From Petrolisthes cinctipes (lineage: Eukaryota > Arthropoda > Malacostraca > Decapoda > Porcellanidae), in contig JAWQEG010000166.1 in NCBI GenBank assembly GCA_033782935.1, positions 400,001 through 464,000 of the forward strand: a stretch of 64,000 nt of DNA, in the 5' to 3' direction. Below, one piece after another: positions 49,447-63,165 of the stretch; within the stretch, counting starts at the first letter, position 1; every line of letters starts with the position of its first letter. The notes beneath the pieces are model-generated. The model did not search any database, was not told the origin of the DNA, and worked only from the letters and a program-made list of their open reading frames with translations. The translations under genes were made by a program, and so were the position numbers.

Positions 49447-50267
49447 AAATGCATGCACATATTGACTATGGGCACCTAAAATATCGATTTTCAACATGTT
49501 TTGGGCCTGTATTTTGAAAATACTGTAACACGGAGTAGCCATGTACAGATTGCTTCTGGGACCCTAAAATATCGAATTTTCGGGTGTTTTGAGCCTGAAT
49601 TTGAGATATAAATAGGTACTGAAGATGCATGCACATATCGACTTTTGGGAACCTAAAATATCGATTTTGAGCATGTTTTGGGTCTGTATCTTGAAAACAT
49701 TCTAACTAGGAGTAGGCATGTACAGACCGCTTCTAAGACCCAAAAATGCCGAATTTTCTGGTGTTTTGAGCCTGAATTTGAGATATAAACGGTACAGAAT
49801 ATGCATACACATTCTGACTTTGGACACTTAAAATATAGATTTTTAGCATGTTTTGAGCCTATATTTTGAAAAAATTCTAGCACTGAGTAGGCATGTAAAG
49901 ATCGCTTCTGGGACCCCAAAATATCGAATTTTCTGGTGTTTTGAGCCTGAATTTGAGATATAAACGGGTACAGAAGATGCATGCACATATCGACTTTTGG
50001 GCACCTAAAATATCGATTTTATGTATGCTTTGGGCCTGTATTTTGAAAATACTCTAACACGGAGTAGGCATGTACAGATCGCTTCTGGGACCCCAAAATA
50101 TCGAATTTTCGGGTGTTTGGAGCCTGAATTTGAGATATAAACGGGTACAGATGATGCATGCACATATCGACTTTTGGGCACCTAAAATATCGATTTTTTG
50201 TGTATGTTTTGGGCCTGTATTTTGAAAATACTCTAACACGGAGTAGGCATGTACAGATCGCTTCTGG
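49447..50267. repeat. 0.82-kb duplicated block, copy 2 (partner at 48,240)
   Basis: This is the +1207 partner. Part of the same block (about 0.45 kb) is seen a third time at 51,490-51,940. Confidence 0.84.
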
Positions 50268-50269
50268 GA

Positions 50270-51300
50270 CCCCAAAATATCAAATTTTCGGGTGTTTTGG
50301 GCCTGAATTTGAGATATCGACTTTGGGCACCTAAAATATCGATTTTTAGCATGTTTTGGGCCTATATATTGAAAATATTCTAGCACTGAGTAGGCATGTA
50401 CAGATCGCTTCTGGGACACCAAAACATCGAATTTTTGGGTGTTTTGAGCCTGAATTTGAGATATAAACGGGTACAGAAGATGCATGCACATATCGGCTTT
50501 TGGGCACCTAAAATATCGATTTTCTGTATGCTTTGGGCCTGTATTTTGAAAATACTCTAACACGGAGTAGGCATGTACAGATCGCTTCTGGGACCCCAAA
50601 ATATCGAATTTTCGGGTGTTTTGGGCCTGAATTTGAGAAATCGACTTTGGGCACCTAATATATCGATTTTTTAGCATGTTTTGGGCCTATATTTTGAAAA
50701 TATTCTAGCACTGAGTAGGCATGTAAAGATCGCTTCTGGGACCCCAAAATATCGAATTTTCGGGTGTTTGGAGCCTGAATTTGAGATATAAACGGGTACA
50801 GAAGATGCATGCACATATCGACTTTTGGGCACCTAAAATATCGATTTTCTGTATGCTTTGGGCCTGTATTTTGAAAATACTCTGACACGTAGTAGGCATG
50901 TACAGATCGCTTCTGGGACCCCATAAATCGAATTGTCGGGTGTTTTGAGCCTGAATTTGAGATATAAACGGGTACAGAAAATTCATGCACATATTGACTA
51001 TGGGCACCTAAAATATTGATTTTCAGCATATTTCGGGCCTGTATTTTGAAAATACTCTAACACGGAGGAGGCATGTACAGATCGCTTCTGGGACCCCAAA
51101 ATATCGAATTTTCGGGTGTTTTTAACCTGAATCTGAGATATCGACTTTGGGTACCTAAAATATCGATTTTTAGCATGTTTTGGGCCTATATTTTGAAAAT
51201 TGTCTAGCACTGAGTAGGCATGTACAGATCGCTTATGGTACCCCAAAATATCGAATTTTCGGGTGTTTTGATCATGAATTTGAGATATAAACGGGAATAG
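50270..51300. repeat. Triplicated block, copy 2
   Basis: This pairs with 52,122-53,152 at +1852 over about 1 kb and with 46,980-47,700 at -3414. AAATATCAAATTTTCGGG near 50,276, CTCTGACACGTAGTAGG near 50,880 and CTTATGG near 51,230 mark it. Confidence 0.83.
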
Positions 51301-51489
51301 AAAATGCATGCACATATTGACAATGGGCACCTAAAATATCGATTTTCAGCATATTTTGGGCCTGTAATTTGAAAATACTCTAACACGGAGTAGGCATGTA
51401 CAGATCGCTTCTGGGACTCCAAAATATCGAATTTTCGGGTGTTTTGAGCCTGAATTTGAGATATAAACGGGTACAGAAAATGCATGCAC

Positions 51490-51940
51490 ATATTGACTTT
51501 GGGCACCTAAAATATCTATTTTCAACATGTTTTGGGCCTGTATTTTGAAAATACTCTAACACGGAGTAGCCATGTACAGATTGCTTCTGGGACCCTAAAA
51601 TATCGAATTTTCGGGTGTTTTGAGCCTGAATTTGAGATATAAACAGGTACTGAAGATGCATGCACATATCGACTTTTGGGAACCTAAAATATCGATTTTG
51701 AGCATGTTTTGGGTCTGTATCTTGAAAACATTCTAACTTGGAGTAGGCATGTACAGACCGCTTCTAAGACCCAAAAATACCGAATTTTCTGGTGTTTTGA
51801 GCCTGAATTTGAGATATAAACGGTACAGAATATGCATGCACATTCTGACTTTGGACACTTAAAATATAGATTTTTAGCATGTTTTGAGCCTATATTTTGA
51901 AAAAATTCTAGCACTGAGTAGGCATGTACAGATCGCTTCT
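51490..51940. repeat. Third, partial copy of the 0.82-kb block
   Basis: This aligns with 48,260-48,710. It carries GGGAACCTAAAA, GGGTCTGTATCTTG and GACCGCTTCTAAGACC, but has CTAACTTGGAG and AAAATACCG where the other two have CTAACTAGGAG and AAAATGCCG. Confidence 0.8.
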
Positions 51941-52121
51941 GGGACCCCAAAATATCGAATTTTCGGGTGTTTGGAGCCTGAATTTGAGATATAAACGGGT
52001 ACAGAAGATGCATGCACATATCGACTTTTGGGCACCTAAAATATTGATTTTCTGTATGCTTTGGGCCTGTATTTCGAAAATACTCTAACACGGAGTAGGC
52101 ATGTACAGATCGCTTCTGGGA

Positions 52122-53152
52122 CCCTAAAATATCAAATTTTCGGGTGTTTTGGGCCTGAATTTGAGATATCGACTTTGGGCACCTAAAATATCGATTTTTA
52201 GCATGTTTTGGGCCTATATATTGAAAATATTCTAGCACTGAGTAGGCATGTACAGATCGCTTCTGGGACCCCAAAATATCGAATTTTTGGGTGTTTTGAG
52301 CCTGAATTTGAGATATAAACGGGTACAGAAGATGCATGCACATATCGGCTTTTGGGCACCTAAAATATCGATTTTCTGTATGTTTTGGGCCTGTATTTTG
52401 AAAATACTCTAACACGGAGTAGGCATGTACAGATCGCTTCTGGGACCCCAAAATATCGAATTTTCGGGTGTTTTGGGCCTGAATTTGAGAAATCGACTTT
52501 GGGCACCTAATATATCGATTTTTTAGCATGTTTTCGGCCTATATTTTGAAAATATTCTAGCACTGAGTAGGCATGTAAAGATCGCTTCTGGGACCCCAAA
52601 ATATCGAATTTTCGGGTGTTTGGAGCCTGAATTTGAGATATAAACGGGTACAGAAGATGCATGCACATATCGACTTTTGGGCACCTAAAATATCGATTTT
52701 CTGTATGCTTTGGGCCTGTATTTTTTAAATACTCTGACACGTAGTAGGCATGTACAGATCGCTTCTGGGACCCCAAAAATCGAATTTTCGGGTGTTTTGA
52801 GCCTGAATTTGAGATATAAACGGGTACAGAAAATTCATGCACATATTGACTATGGGCACCTAAAATATTGATTTTCAGCATATTTCGGGCCTGTATTTTG
52901 AAAATACTCTAACACGGAGGAGGCATGTACAGATCGCTTCTGGGACCCCAAAATATCGAATTTTCGGGTGTTTTTAGCCTGAATTTGAGATATCGACTTT
53001 GGGTACCTAAAATATCGATTTTAGCATGTTTTGGGCCTATATTTTGAAAATTGTCTAGCACTGAGTAGGCATGTACAGATCGCTTATGGGACCCCAAAAT
53101 ATCGAATTTTCGGGTGTTTTGAGCCTAAATTTGAGATATAAACGGGTACAGA
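52122..53152. repeat. Triplicated block, copy 3
   Basis: This is the +1852 partner of 50,270-51,300. One base is missing in the T run before AGCATG near 53,022, and TATTTTTTAAATACTC near 52,720 replaces TATTTTGAAAATACTC. Confidence 0.82.
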
Positions 53153-55934
53153 AAATGCATGCACATATTGACTTTGGGCACCTAAAATATCGATTTTCAG
53201 CATGTTTTGGGCCTGTATTTTGAAATAATTCTAGCACTGAGTAGGCATGTACAGATCGCTTCTGTGACCCAAAAATATCGAATTTTCGGGTGTTTTGAGG
53301 TTGAATTTGGGATATAAACGGGTGCAGAAGATGGATACACATATTGACTTTGGTCACCTAAAATATCGATTTTCAGCATGTTTTGGGCCTGTATTTTGAA
53401 AATACTCTAACACGGAGTAGGCAAGTACAGATCGCTTTTGGGACCCCAAAATATCGAATTTTTTGGGTGTTTGGAGCCTGAATTTGAGATATAAACGGGT
53501 ACAGAAGATGCATGCACATATCGACTTTTGGGCACCTAAAATATCGATTTTCTGAATGTTTTGGGCCTGTATTTTGAAAATACTCTAACACGGAGTAGGC
53601 ATGTACAGATCGCTTCTGGGACCCTAAAATATCGAATTTTCGGGTGTTTTGGGCCTGAATTTGAGATATCGACTTTGGGCAACTAAAATATCGATTTTTA
53701 GCATGTTTTGGGCCTATATTTTGAAAATATTCTAGCACTGAGTAGGCATGTACAGATCGCTTCTGGGACCCCAAAATATCGAATTTTCAGGTGTTTGGGC
53801 CTGTATTTCAGATATCGACTTTGGGCACCTAAAATATCGATTTTTGGCATGTTTTTGGCCTATATTTTAAAAATATTCTAGCACTGAGTAGCCATGTACA
53901 GATCGCTTCTGCGACCCCAAAATATTGAATTTTCGGGTGTTTGGGCCAGAATTTGAGATATAAACGGGTACAGAAAATGCATGCACATATTGACTATGGG
54001 CACCTAATATATCGATTTTCAACATATTTCGGGCCTGTATTTTGAAAATACTCTAACACGGAGTAGGCATGTACAGATCGCTTCTGGGACCCCAAAATAT
54101 CAAATTTTCGGTTGTTTTGGGCCTGAGGTTGAGATATCGACTTTGGGCACCTAAAATATCGAATTTTAGCATGTTTTGGGAATATATTTTGAAAATTTTC
54201 TAGCACTGAGTAGGCATGTACCGATCGCTTCTGGGACCCCAAAATATCGAATTTTCGGGTGTTTTGAGCATGAATTTGAGATATAAACGGGTACAGAAGA
54301 TGCATGCACATATTGACTTTGGGCACCTAAAATATCGATTTTTAGGATGTTTTGGGCCTGTATTTTTAAAATACTCTAGCACGGAGTAGGCATGTACAGA
54401 TTGCTTCTGGAACCCTAAAATATCAAATTTACAGGTGTTTTGAGCCTGAATTTGAGATATAAACAGGTACTGAAGATGCATGCACATATCGACTTTTGGT
54501 CACCTAAAAGATCGATTTTCAGTATGTTTTGGGCCTGTATTTTGAAAATACTCTAACACGGAGTAGGCATGTACAGGTCGCTTCTGGGACCCTAAAATAT
54601 CGAATTTTCGGGTGTTTTGAGCCTGAATTTGAGATATAAACGGGTACAGAAGATGCATGCACATATCGACTTTCGACACTTAATATATCGATTTTTAGCA
54701 TGTTTTAAGCCTATATTTTGAAATAATTCTAGCACTGAGTAGGCATGTACAGATCGCTTCTGGGACTTAAAAATATCGAATTTTAGGGTGTTTTGAGGTT
54801 GAATTTTGACTATAAACAGGTGCAGAAGATGCATACACATATTGACTTTAGGCACCTAAAATATCGATTTTCAGCATGTTTTGGGCCTGTATCTGAGTAG
54901 GCATGTACAGATCGCTTCTGGGACCCAAAAATATCGAATTTTCGGGTGTTTGAAGCCTGAATTTGAGGTATAAACGGGTACAGAAGATGCATGCACATAT
55001 CGACTTTTGGGCACCTAAAATATCGATTTTCTGTATGTTTTGGGCTTGTATTTTGAAAATACTCTAACACGGAGTAGGCATGTACAAATCGCTTCTGGGA
55101 CCCCAAAATATCGAATTTTCGAGTGTTTGGAGCCTGAATTTGAGATATAGACGGGTACATAAGATGCATGCACATATCGACTTTTGGGCACCTAAAATAT
55201 CGATTTTCTGTATGTTTTAGGCCTGTATTTTGAAAATACTCTAACACGGAGTGGGCATGTACAGATCGCTTCTGGGACCCCAAAATATCGAATTTTCGGG
55301 TGTTTTGGGCCTGAATTTGAGATATCGACTTTGGGCACCTAAAATATCGATTTTTAGCATGTTTTGGGCCTTTATTTTGAAAATATTCTAGCACTGAGCA
55401 GGCATGTACAGATCGCTTCTGGGACCCCAAAATATCGAATTTTAGGGTGTTTTGAGCCTGAATTTGAGATATAAACGGGTACAGAAGATGCATGCACATA
55501 TCGACTTTGGACACTTAAAATATCGATTTTTAGCATGTTTTGAGCCTATATTTTAAAAACATTCTAGCACTGAGTAGGCATGTATAGATCGCTTCTGGGA
55601 CCCAAAAATATCGAATTTTCGGGTGTTTTGTGGTTGAATTTGGGATATAAACGTGTGCAAAAGATGCATACACATATTGACTTTGGTTAACTAAAATATC
55701 GATTTTCTAGAATGTTCTGGGCCTGTATTTAAAAAATACTCTAACACGGAGTAGGCAAGTACAGATCGCTTCTGGGACCCCAAAATATTGAATTATCGGG
55801 TGTTTGGAGCCTGAATTTGAGATATAAACGGGTGCAGAAGATGCATCCACATATCGACTTTTGGGCACCTAAAAGATCGATTTTCAGTATATTTTGGGCC
55901 TGTATATTGAAAATACTCTAACACGGAGTAGGCA

Positions 55935-56768
55935 TGTACAGATCGCTTCTGGGCTCCAAAATATCAAATTTTCGGGTGTTTTGGGCCTGAATTTGATATA
56001 TCGACTTTGGGCATCTAAAATATCGATTTTTAGCATGTTTTGGGCCTATATTTTGAAAATATTCTAGCACTGAGTAGGCATGTACAGATTGCTTCTGGGA
56101 CCCCAAAATATCGAATTTTCGGGTGTTTTGAACCTGAATTTGAGATATAAACGGGTACAGAAGATGCATGCAAATATCGACATTGGACACTTAAAATATC
56201 GATTTTTAGCATGTTTTGAGCCTATATTTTGAAAACATTCTAGCACTGAGTAGGCATGTACAGATTGCTTCTGGGACCCCAAAATATCGAATTTTCGGGT
56301 GTTTTGAACCTGAATTTGAGATATAAACGGGTACAGAAGATGCATGCACATATCGACATTGGACACTTAAAATATCGATTTTTAGCATGTTTTGAGCCTA
56401 TATTTTGAAAACATTCTAGCACTGAGTAGGCATGTAGAGATCGCTTCTGGGACCCAAAAATATCGAATTTTAGGGTGTTTTGAGGTTGAATTTGAGATAT
56501 AAACGAGTGCAGAAGATGCATACACATATTGACTTTGGGCACCAAAAATATCGATTTTCAGCATGTTTTGGGCCTGTATTTTGAAAATACTCTAACACGG
56601 AGTAGGCATGTACAGATCGCTTCTGGGAACCCAAAATATCGAATTTTTGGGTGCTTTGGGCCTGAATTTGATATATCGACTTTCGGCACCTAAAATATCG
56701 ATTTTTAGCATGTTTTGGGCCTATATTTTGAAAATATTCTAGCACTGAGTAGGCATGTACAGATCGCT
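55935..56768. repeat. Block resembling the right end of the window, copy 1
   Basis: Two stretches, 55,935-56,170 and 56,480-56,768, recur at about +7231 (63,166-63,400 and 63,711-64,000). Marks are CTTCTGGGCTCCAAAATATC, GAATTTGATATATCG, GGGCATCTAAAA, AAACGAGTGCAG and GGGTGCTTTGGGCC. The part between them is of equal length but different variants. Confidence 0.72.
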
Positions 56769-58189
56769 TCTGGGACCCCAAAATATCGAATTTTCGGGTG
56801 TTTTGAGCCTGAATTTGAGATATAAACGGGTACAGTAGATGCATGCACATATCGACTTTGGACACTTAAAATATCGATTTTTAGCATGTTTTAAGCCTAT
56901 ATTTTGAAAACATTCTAGCACTGAGTAGGCATGTAGAGATCGCTTCTGGGACCCATAAATATCGAATTTTCGGGTGTTTTGAGGTTGAATTTGGACTATA
57001 AACGGGTGCAGAAGATGCATACACATATTGACTTTGGGCACCTAAAATATCGATTTTCAGCATGTTTTGGGCCTGTATCTGAGTAGGCATGTAGAGATCG
57101 CTTCTGGGACCCCAAAATATTGAATTTTCGGGTGTTTTGAGCCTGAATTTGAGATATAAACGGGTACAGAAAATGCATGCACATATTGACTATGGGCACC
57201 TAAAATATCGATTTTCAGCATATTTTGGGCCTCTATTTTGAAAATACTCTAACACGGAGTAGGCATGTACAGATCGCTTCTGGGACCCCAAAATATCGAA
57301 TTTTCGGGTGTTTTGGGCCTGAATTTGAGATATCGACTTTGGGCACCTAAAATATCGATTTTTAGCATGTTTTGGGCCTATATTTTGAAAATATTCGAGC
57401 ACTGAGTAGGCATGTACAGATCACTTCTGGGACCCCAAAATATCGAATTTTCGGGTGTTTTGAGCCTGAATTTGAGATATAAACGGGTACAGAAAATGCT
57501 TGCACATATAGACTTTGGGCACCTAAAATATCGATTTTCAGCATGTTTTGGGCCTGTATTTTGAAAATACTCTAACACGGAGTAGCCATGTACAGTTTGC
57601 TTCTGGGACCCTAAAATATCGAATTTTCGTGTGTTTTGAGCCTGAATTTGAGATATAAACGGGTACTGAAGATGCATGCACATATCGACTTTTGGGAACC
57701 TAAAATATCGATTTTGAGCATGTTTTTGGTCTGTATCTTGAAAACATTCTAACAAGGAGTAGGCATGTACAGACTGCTTATAAGACCCCAAAATATCGAA
57801 TTTTCGGGTGTTTTGAGCATGAATTTGAGATATAAACGGGTACAGAAAATGCATGCACCTATTGACTTTGGGTACCTAAAATATCGATTTTTAGCATGTT
57901 TTGGCCCTGTATTTTGAAAATACTGTAACACGGAGTAGCCATGTACAAATTGCTTCTGGGACACTAAAATATCAAATTTACGGGTGTTTTGAGCCTGAAC
58001 TTGAGATATAAACAGGTACTGAAGATGCATGCACATATCGACTTTTGGGCACCTAAAAGATCGATTTTCAGTATGTTTTGGGCCTGTATTTTGAAAATAC
58101 TCTAACACGGAGTAGGCATGTACAGTTCGCTTCTGGGACCCCAAAATATCGAATTTTCGGGTGTTTTGAGCCTGAATTTGAGATATAAA

Positions 58190-60310
58190 CGCGTACAGAA
58201 GATGCATGCACATATCGACTTTTGACACTTAAAAGATCGATTTTTAGCATGTTTTAAGCCTGTATTTTGAAATAATTCTAGCACTGAGTAGGCATGTACA
58301 GATCGCTTCTGGGACCCCAAAATAACGAATTTTCGGGTGTTTGGAGAATGAATTTGAGATATAAACGGGTACTGAAGATGAATCCACATATCGACTTTTG
58401 GGCACCAAAAAGATCGATTTTCAGTATGTTTTGGGCCTGTATATTGAAAATACTCTAACACGGAGTAGGCATGTACAGATCGCTTCTTGGACCCCAAAAT
58501 ATCGAATTTTCGGGTGTTTTGGGCCTGAATTCCAGATATCGACTTTGGGCACCTAAAATATCGAATTTTAGCATGTTTTGGGCCTATATTTTGAAAATAT
58601 TCTAGCTCTGAGTCGGCATGTACAGATCACTTCTGGGACCCAAAAATACCGAATTTTCGAGTGTTTGGAGCCTGAATTTGAGATATAAACGGGTACAGAA
58701 GATGCATTCACATATCGACTTTTAAGCACCTAAAATTTCGATTTTCTGTATGTTTTGGGCCTGTATTTTGAAAATACTCTAACACGGAGTAGGCATGTAC
58801 AGATAGCTTCTGGGACGCCAAAATATCGAATTTTCGGGTGTTTTGAGCCTGAATTTGAGATATAAACGGGTACATAAGATGCTTGCACATATCGACTTTG
58901 GACACTTAAAATATTGATTTATAGCATGTTTTGAGCCTATATTTTGAAAACATTCTAGCACTGAGTAGGCATGTACAGATCGCTTCTGAGACCCAAAAAT
59001 ATCGAATTTTAGGGTGTTTTGAGGTTGAATCTGGACTATAAACGGGTGCAGAAGATGCATACACATATTGACTTTGGGTACCTAAAATATCGATTTTCAG
59101 CATGTTTTGGGCCTGTATCTGAGTAGGCATGTACAGATCGCTTCTGGGAACCAAAAATATCGAATTTTCGGGTGTTTGAAGCCTGAATTTGAGATATAAA
59201 CTAGTACAGAAGATGCATGCACATATCGACTTTTGGGCACCTAAAATATCGATTTTCTGTATGTTTTGGGCCTTTATTTTGAAAATACTCTAACACGGAG
59301 TAGGCATGTACAGATCGCTTCTGGGACCCAAAAATATCGAATTTTCGGGTGTTTTTTGGAGCCTGAATTTGAGATATAAAAGGGTACATAAGATGCATGC
59401 ACATATCGACTTTTGGGCACCTAAAATATCGATTTTCTGTATGTTTTAGGCCTTTATTTTGAAAATACTCAAACACGGAGTAGGCATGTACAGATCGCTT
59501 CAGGGACCCCAAAATATCGAATTTTCGGGTGTTTGGGCCTGAATTTGAGATATCGACTTTGGGCACCTAAAATATCGATTTTTAGCATGTTTTGGGCCTA
59601 TATTTTGAAAACATTCTAGCACTGAGTAGGCATGTACAGATCGCTTCTGGGACCCAAAAAAATCGAATTTTCGGGTGTTTTGATTTTGAATTTGATATAT
59701 AAACGAGTGCAGAAGATGCATACACATATTGACTTTGGGGACCTAAAATATCGATTTTTAGCATGTTTTGGCCCTATTTTTTGAAAATATTCTAGCACTG
59801 AGTAGGCATGTACAGATCGCTTCTTGGACCCAAAAATACCGAATTTTCGGGTGTTTTGAGCCTGAATTTGAGATATAAACGGGTACAAAAGAGGCATGCA
59901 CATATCGACTTTGGACACTTAAAATATCGATTTTTAGCATGTTTTGAGCCTATATTTTGAAAACATTCTAGCACTGAGTAGGCATGTACAGATGGCTTCT
60001 GGGACCCAAAAATATCGAATTTTCGGGTGTTTTGAGGATGAATTTGAGATATAAACGGGTGCCGGAAATGCATACATATATTGACTTTGGGCACCTAAAA
60101 TATCGATTTTCAGCATGTTTTGGGCCTGTATCTGAGTAGGCATGTACCGATCGCTTCTGGAACCCAAAATATCGAATTTTCGGGTGTTTGGAGCCTGAAT
60201 TTGAGATATAAACGGGTACAGAAGATGCATGCACATATCGACTTTTGGGCACCTAAAATATCGATTTTCTGTATGTTTTGGGTCTGTATTTTGAAAATAC
60301 TCTAACACGG
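58190..60310. repeat. 2.35-kb tandem duplication, copy 1
   Basis: This block recurs at +2346 up to about 59,790 and at +2669 after that. Shared marks are CGACTTTTGACACTT, CAAAATAACGAATTTTC, GAATTCCAGATATCG, CTAGCTCTGAGTCGG, GGTGTTTTTTGGAGCC and GATGAATTTGAGAT with GTGCCGGAAATGC. Confidence 0.85.
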
Positions 60311-60535
60311 AGAAGGCATGTATAGATCGCTTCTGGGATCCCAAAATATCAAATTTTCGGGGGTTTTGGGCTGAATTTGAGATATCGACTTTGGGCACCT
60401 AAAATATCGATTTTTAGCATGTTTTGAGCCTATATTTTGGAAAAATTCTAGCACTGAGTAGGCATGTACGGATTGCTTCTGGGACCCAAAAATATCGAAT
60501 TTTGTGGTGTTTGGAGCCTGAATTTGAGATATAAA

Positions 60536-62980
60536 CGGGTACAGAAGATGCATGCACATATCGACTTTTGACACTTAAAAGATCGATTTTTAGCATGTTT
60601 TAAGCCTATATTTTGAAATAATTCTAGCACTGAATAGGCATGTACAGATCGCTTCTGGGACCCCAAAATAACGAATTTTCGGGTGTTTGAAGAATGAATT
60701 TGAGATATAAACGGGTACAGAAGATGAATCCACATATCGACTTTTGGGCACCAAAAAGATCGATTTTCAGTATGTTTTGGGCCTGAATATTGAAAATACT
60801 CTAACACGGAGTAGGCATGTACAGATCGCTTCTTGGACCCCAAAATATCGAATTTTCGGGTGTTTTGGGCCTGAATTCCAGATATCGACTTTGGGCACCT
60901 AAAATATCGAATTTTAGCATGTTTTGGGCCTATATTTTGAAAATATTCTAGCTCTGAGTCGGCATGTACAGATCACTTCTGGGACCCAAAAATACCGAAT
61001 TTTCGAGTGTTTGGAGCCTGAATTTGAGATATAAACGGGTACAGAAGATGCATTCACATATCGACTTTTAAGCACCTAAAATTTCGATTTTCTGTATGTT
61101 TTGGGCCTGTATTTTGAAAATACTCTAACACGGAGTAGGCATGTACAGATAGCTTCTGGGACGCCAAAATATCGAATTTTCGGGTGTTTTGAGCCTGAAT
61201 TTGATATATAAACGGGTACATAAGATGCATGCACATATCGACTTTGGACACTTAAAATATCGATTTATAGCATGTTTTGAGCCTATATTTTGAAAACATT
61301 CTAGCACTGAGTAGGCATGTACAGATCGCTTCTGGGAACCAAAAATATCGAATTTTAGGGTGTTTTGAGGTTGAATCTGGACTATAAACGGGTGCAGAAG
61401 ATGCATACACATATTGACTTTGGGCACCTAAAATATCGATTTTCAGCATGTTTTGGGCCTGTATCTGAGTAGGCATGTACAGATCGCTTCTGGGAACCAA
61501 AAATATCGAATTTTCGGGTGTTTGAAGCCTGAATTTGAGATATAAACTGGTACAGAAGATGCATGCACATATCGACTTTTGGGCACCTAAAATATCGATT
61601 TTCTGTATGTTTTGGGCCTTTATTTTGAAAATACTCTAACACGGAGTAGGCATGTACAGATCGCTTCTGGGACCCAAAAATATCGAATTTTCGGGTGTTT
61701 TTTGGAGCCTGAATTTGAGATATAAAAGGGTACATAAGATGCATGCACATATCGACTTTTGGGCACCTAAAATATCGATTTTCTGTATGTTTCAGGCCTG
61801 TATTTTGAAAATACTCAAACACGGAGTAGGCATGTACAGTTCGCTTCTGGGACCCCAAAATATCGAATTTTCGGGTGTTTGGGCCTGAATTTGAGATATC
61901 GACTTTGGGCACCTAAAATATCGATTTTTAGCATGTTTTGGGCCTATATTTTGAAAACATTCTAGCACTGAGTAGGCATGTACAGATCGCTTCTGGGACC
62001 CAAAAAAATCGAATTTTCGGGTGTTTTGATTTTGAATTTGATATATAAACGAGTGCAGAAGATGCATACACATATTGACTTTGGGGACCTAAAATATCGA
62101 TTTTTAGCATGTTTTGGGCCTATATTTTGAAAATATTCTAGCACTGAGCAGGCATGTACAGATCGCTTCTGGGACCCCAAAATATCGAATTTTCGGGTGT
62201 TTTGAGCCTGAATTTCAGATAAAAACGGATACAGGAGATGCATGCACATATCGACTTTGGACACTTAAAATATCGATTTTTAGCATGTTTTAAACCTATA
62301 TTTTGAAAACATTCTAGCACTGAGTAAGCATGTATAGATCGCTTGTCGGACCCAAAAATATCGAATTTTCGGGTGTTTTGGGCTTGAATTTGATATATCG
62401 ACTTTCGACACCAAAAATATCGATTTTTAGCATGTTTTGGGCCTATATTTTGAAAATATTCTAGCACTGAGTAGGCATGTACAGATCGCTTCTTGGACCC
62501 AAAAATACCGAATTTTCGGGTGTTTTGAGCCTGAATTTGAGATATAAACGGGTACAGAAGAGGCATGCACATATCGACTTTGGACACTTAAAATATCGAT
62601 TTTTAGCATGTTTTGAGCCTATATTTTGAAAACATTCTAGCACTGAGTAGGCATGTACAGATGGCTTCTGGGACCCAAAAATATCGAATTTTCGGGTGTT
62701 TTGAGGATGAATTTGAGATATAAACGGGTGCCGGAAATGCATACATATATAGACTTTGGGCACCTAAAATATCGATTTTCAGCATGTTTTGGGCCTGTAT
62801 CTGAGTAGGCATGTACCGATCGCTTCTGGACCCCAAAATATCGAATTTTCGGGTGTTTGGAGCCTGAATTTGAGATATAAACGGGTACAGAAGATGCATG
62901 CACATATCGACTTTTGGGCACCTAAAATATCGATTTTCTGTATGTTTTGGGCTTGTATTTTGAAAATACTCTAACACGGA
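60536..62980. repeat. 2.35-kb tandem duplication, copy 2 with one extra dimer
   Basis: This is the partner of 58,190-60,310. It has gained one S-L pair of 323 bp (about 62,262-62,584), which explains the change of offset from 2346 to 2669. Between the copies, about 60,310-60,535 is a different variant of the same satellite. Confidence 0.85.
62262..62584. repeat. Extra 323-bp S-L dimer in copy 2
   Basis: Copy 1 passes from anchor 59740 to 59916 (176 bp). Copy 2 passes 62086, 62262, 62409, 62585 (176, 147 and 176 bp). The placement is equivalent within one dimer, because both sides are repeats. A single-dimer gain by unequal exchange is the simplest explanation. Confidence 0.8.
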
Positions 62981-63165
62981 GTAGGCATGTACAAATCGCT
63001 TCTGGGACCCCAAAATATCGAATTTTCGGGTGTTTGGAGCCTGAATTTGAGATATAAACGGGTACATAAGATGCATGCACATATCTACTTTTGGGCACCT
63101 AAAATATCGATTTTCTGTATGTTTTAGGCCTGTATTTTGAAAATACTCTAACACGGAGTGGGCAT

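Larger units (their letters stand above)
32035..62806. repeat. Eleven monomers sharing an 18-bp deletion (159-bp units)
   Basis: In these L monomers GGGCCTGTAT is joined directly to CTGAGTAGG. The 18 bp normally between them, the TTTGAAAATATTCTAGCA region, are missing. Junctions start at 32035, 32898, 40973, 44723, 46146, 54890, 57076, 59116, 60129, 61462 and 62798. Flanks are alike: most follow a unit with GGTTGAATTTGG, GGGTGCAGAAGATGCATAC. One founding deletion that later spread is therefore more likely than repeated loss. None occurs before 32 kb. Confidence 0.88.
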
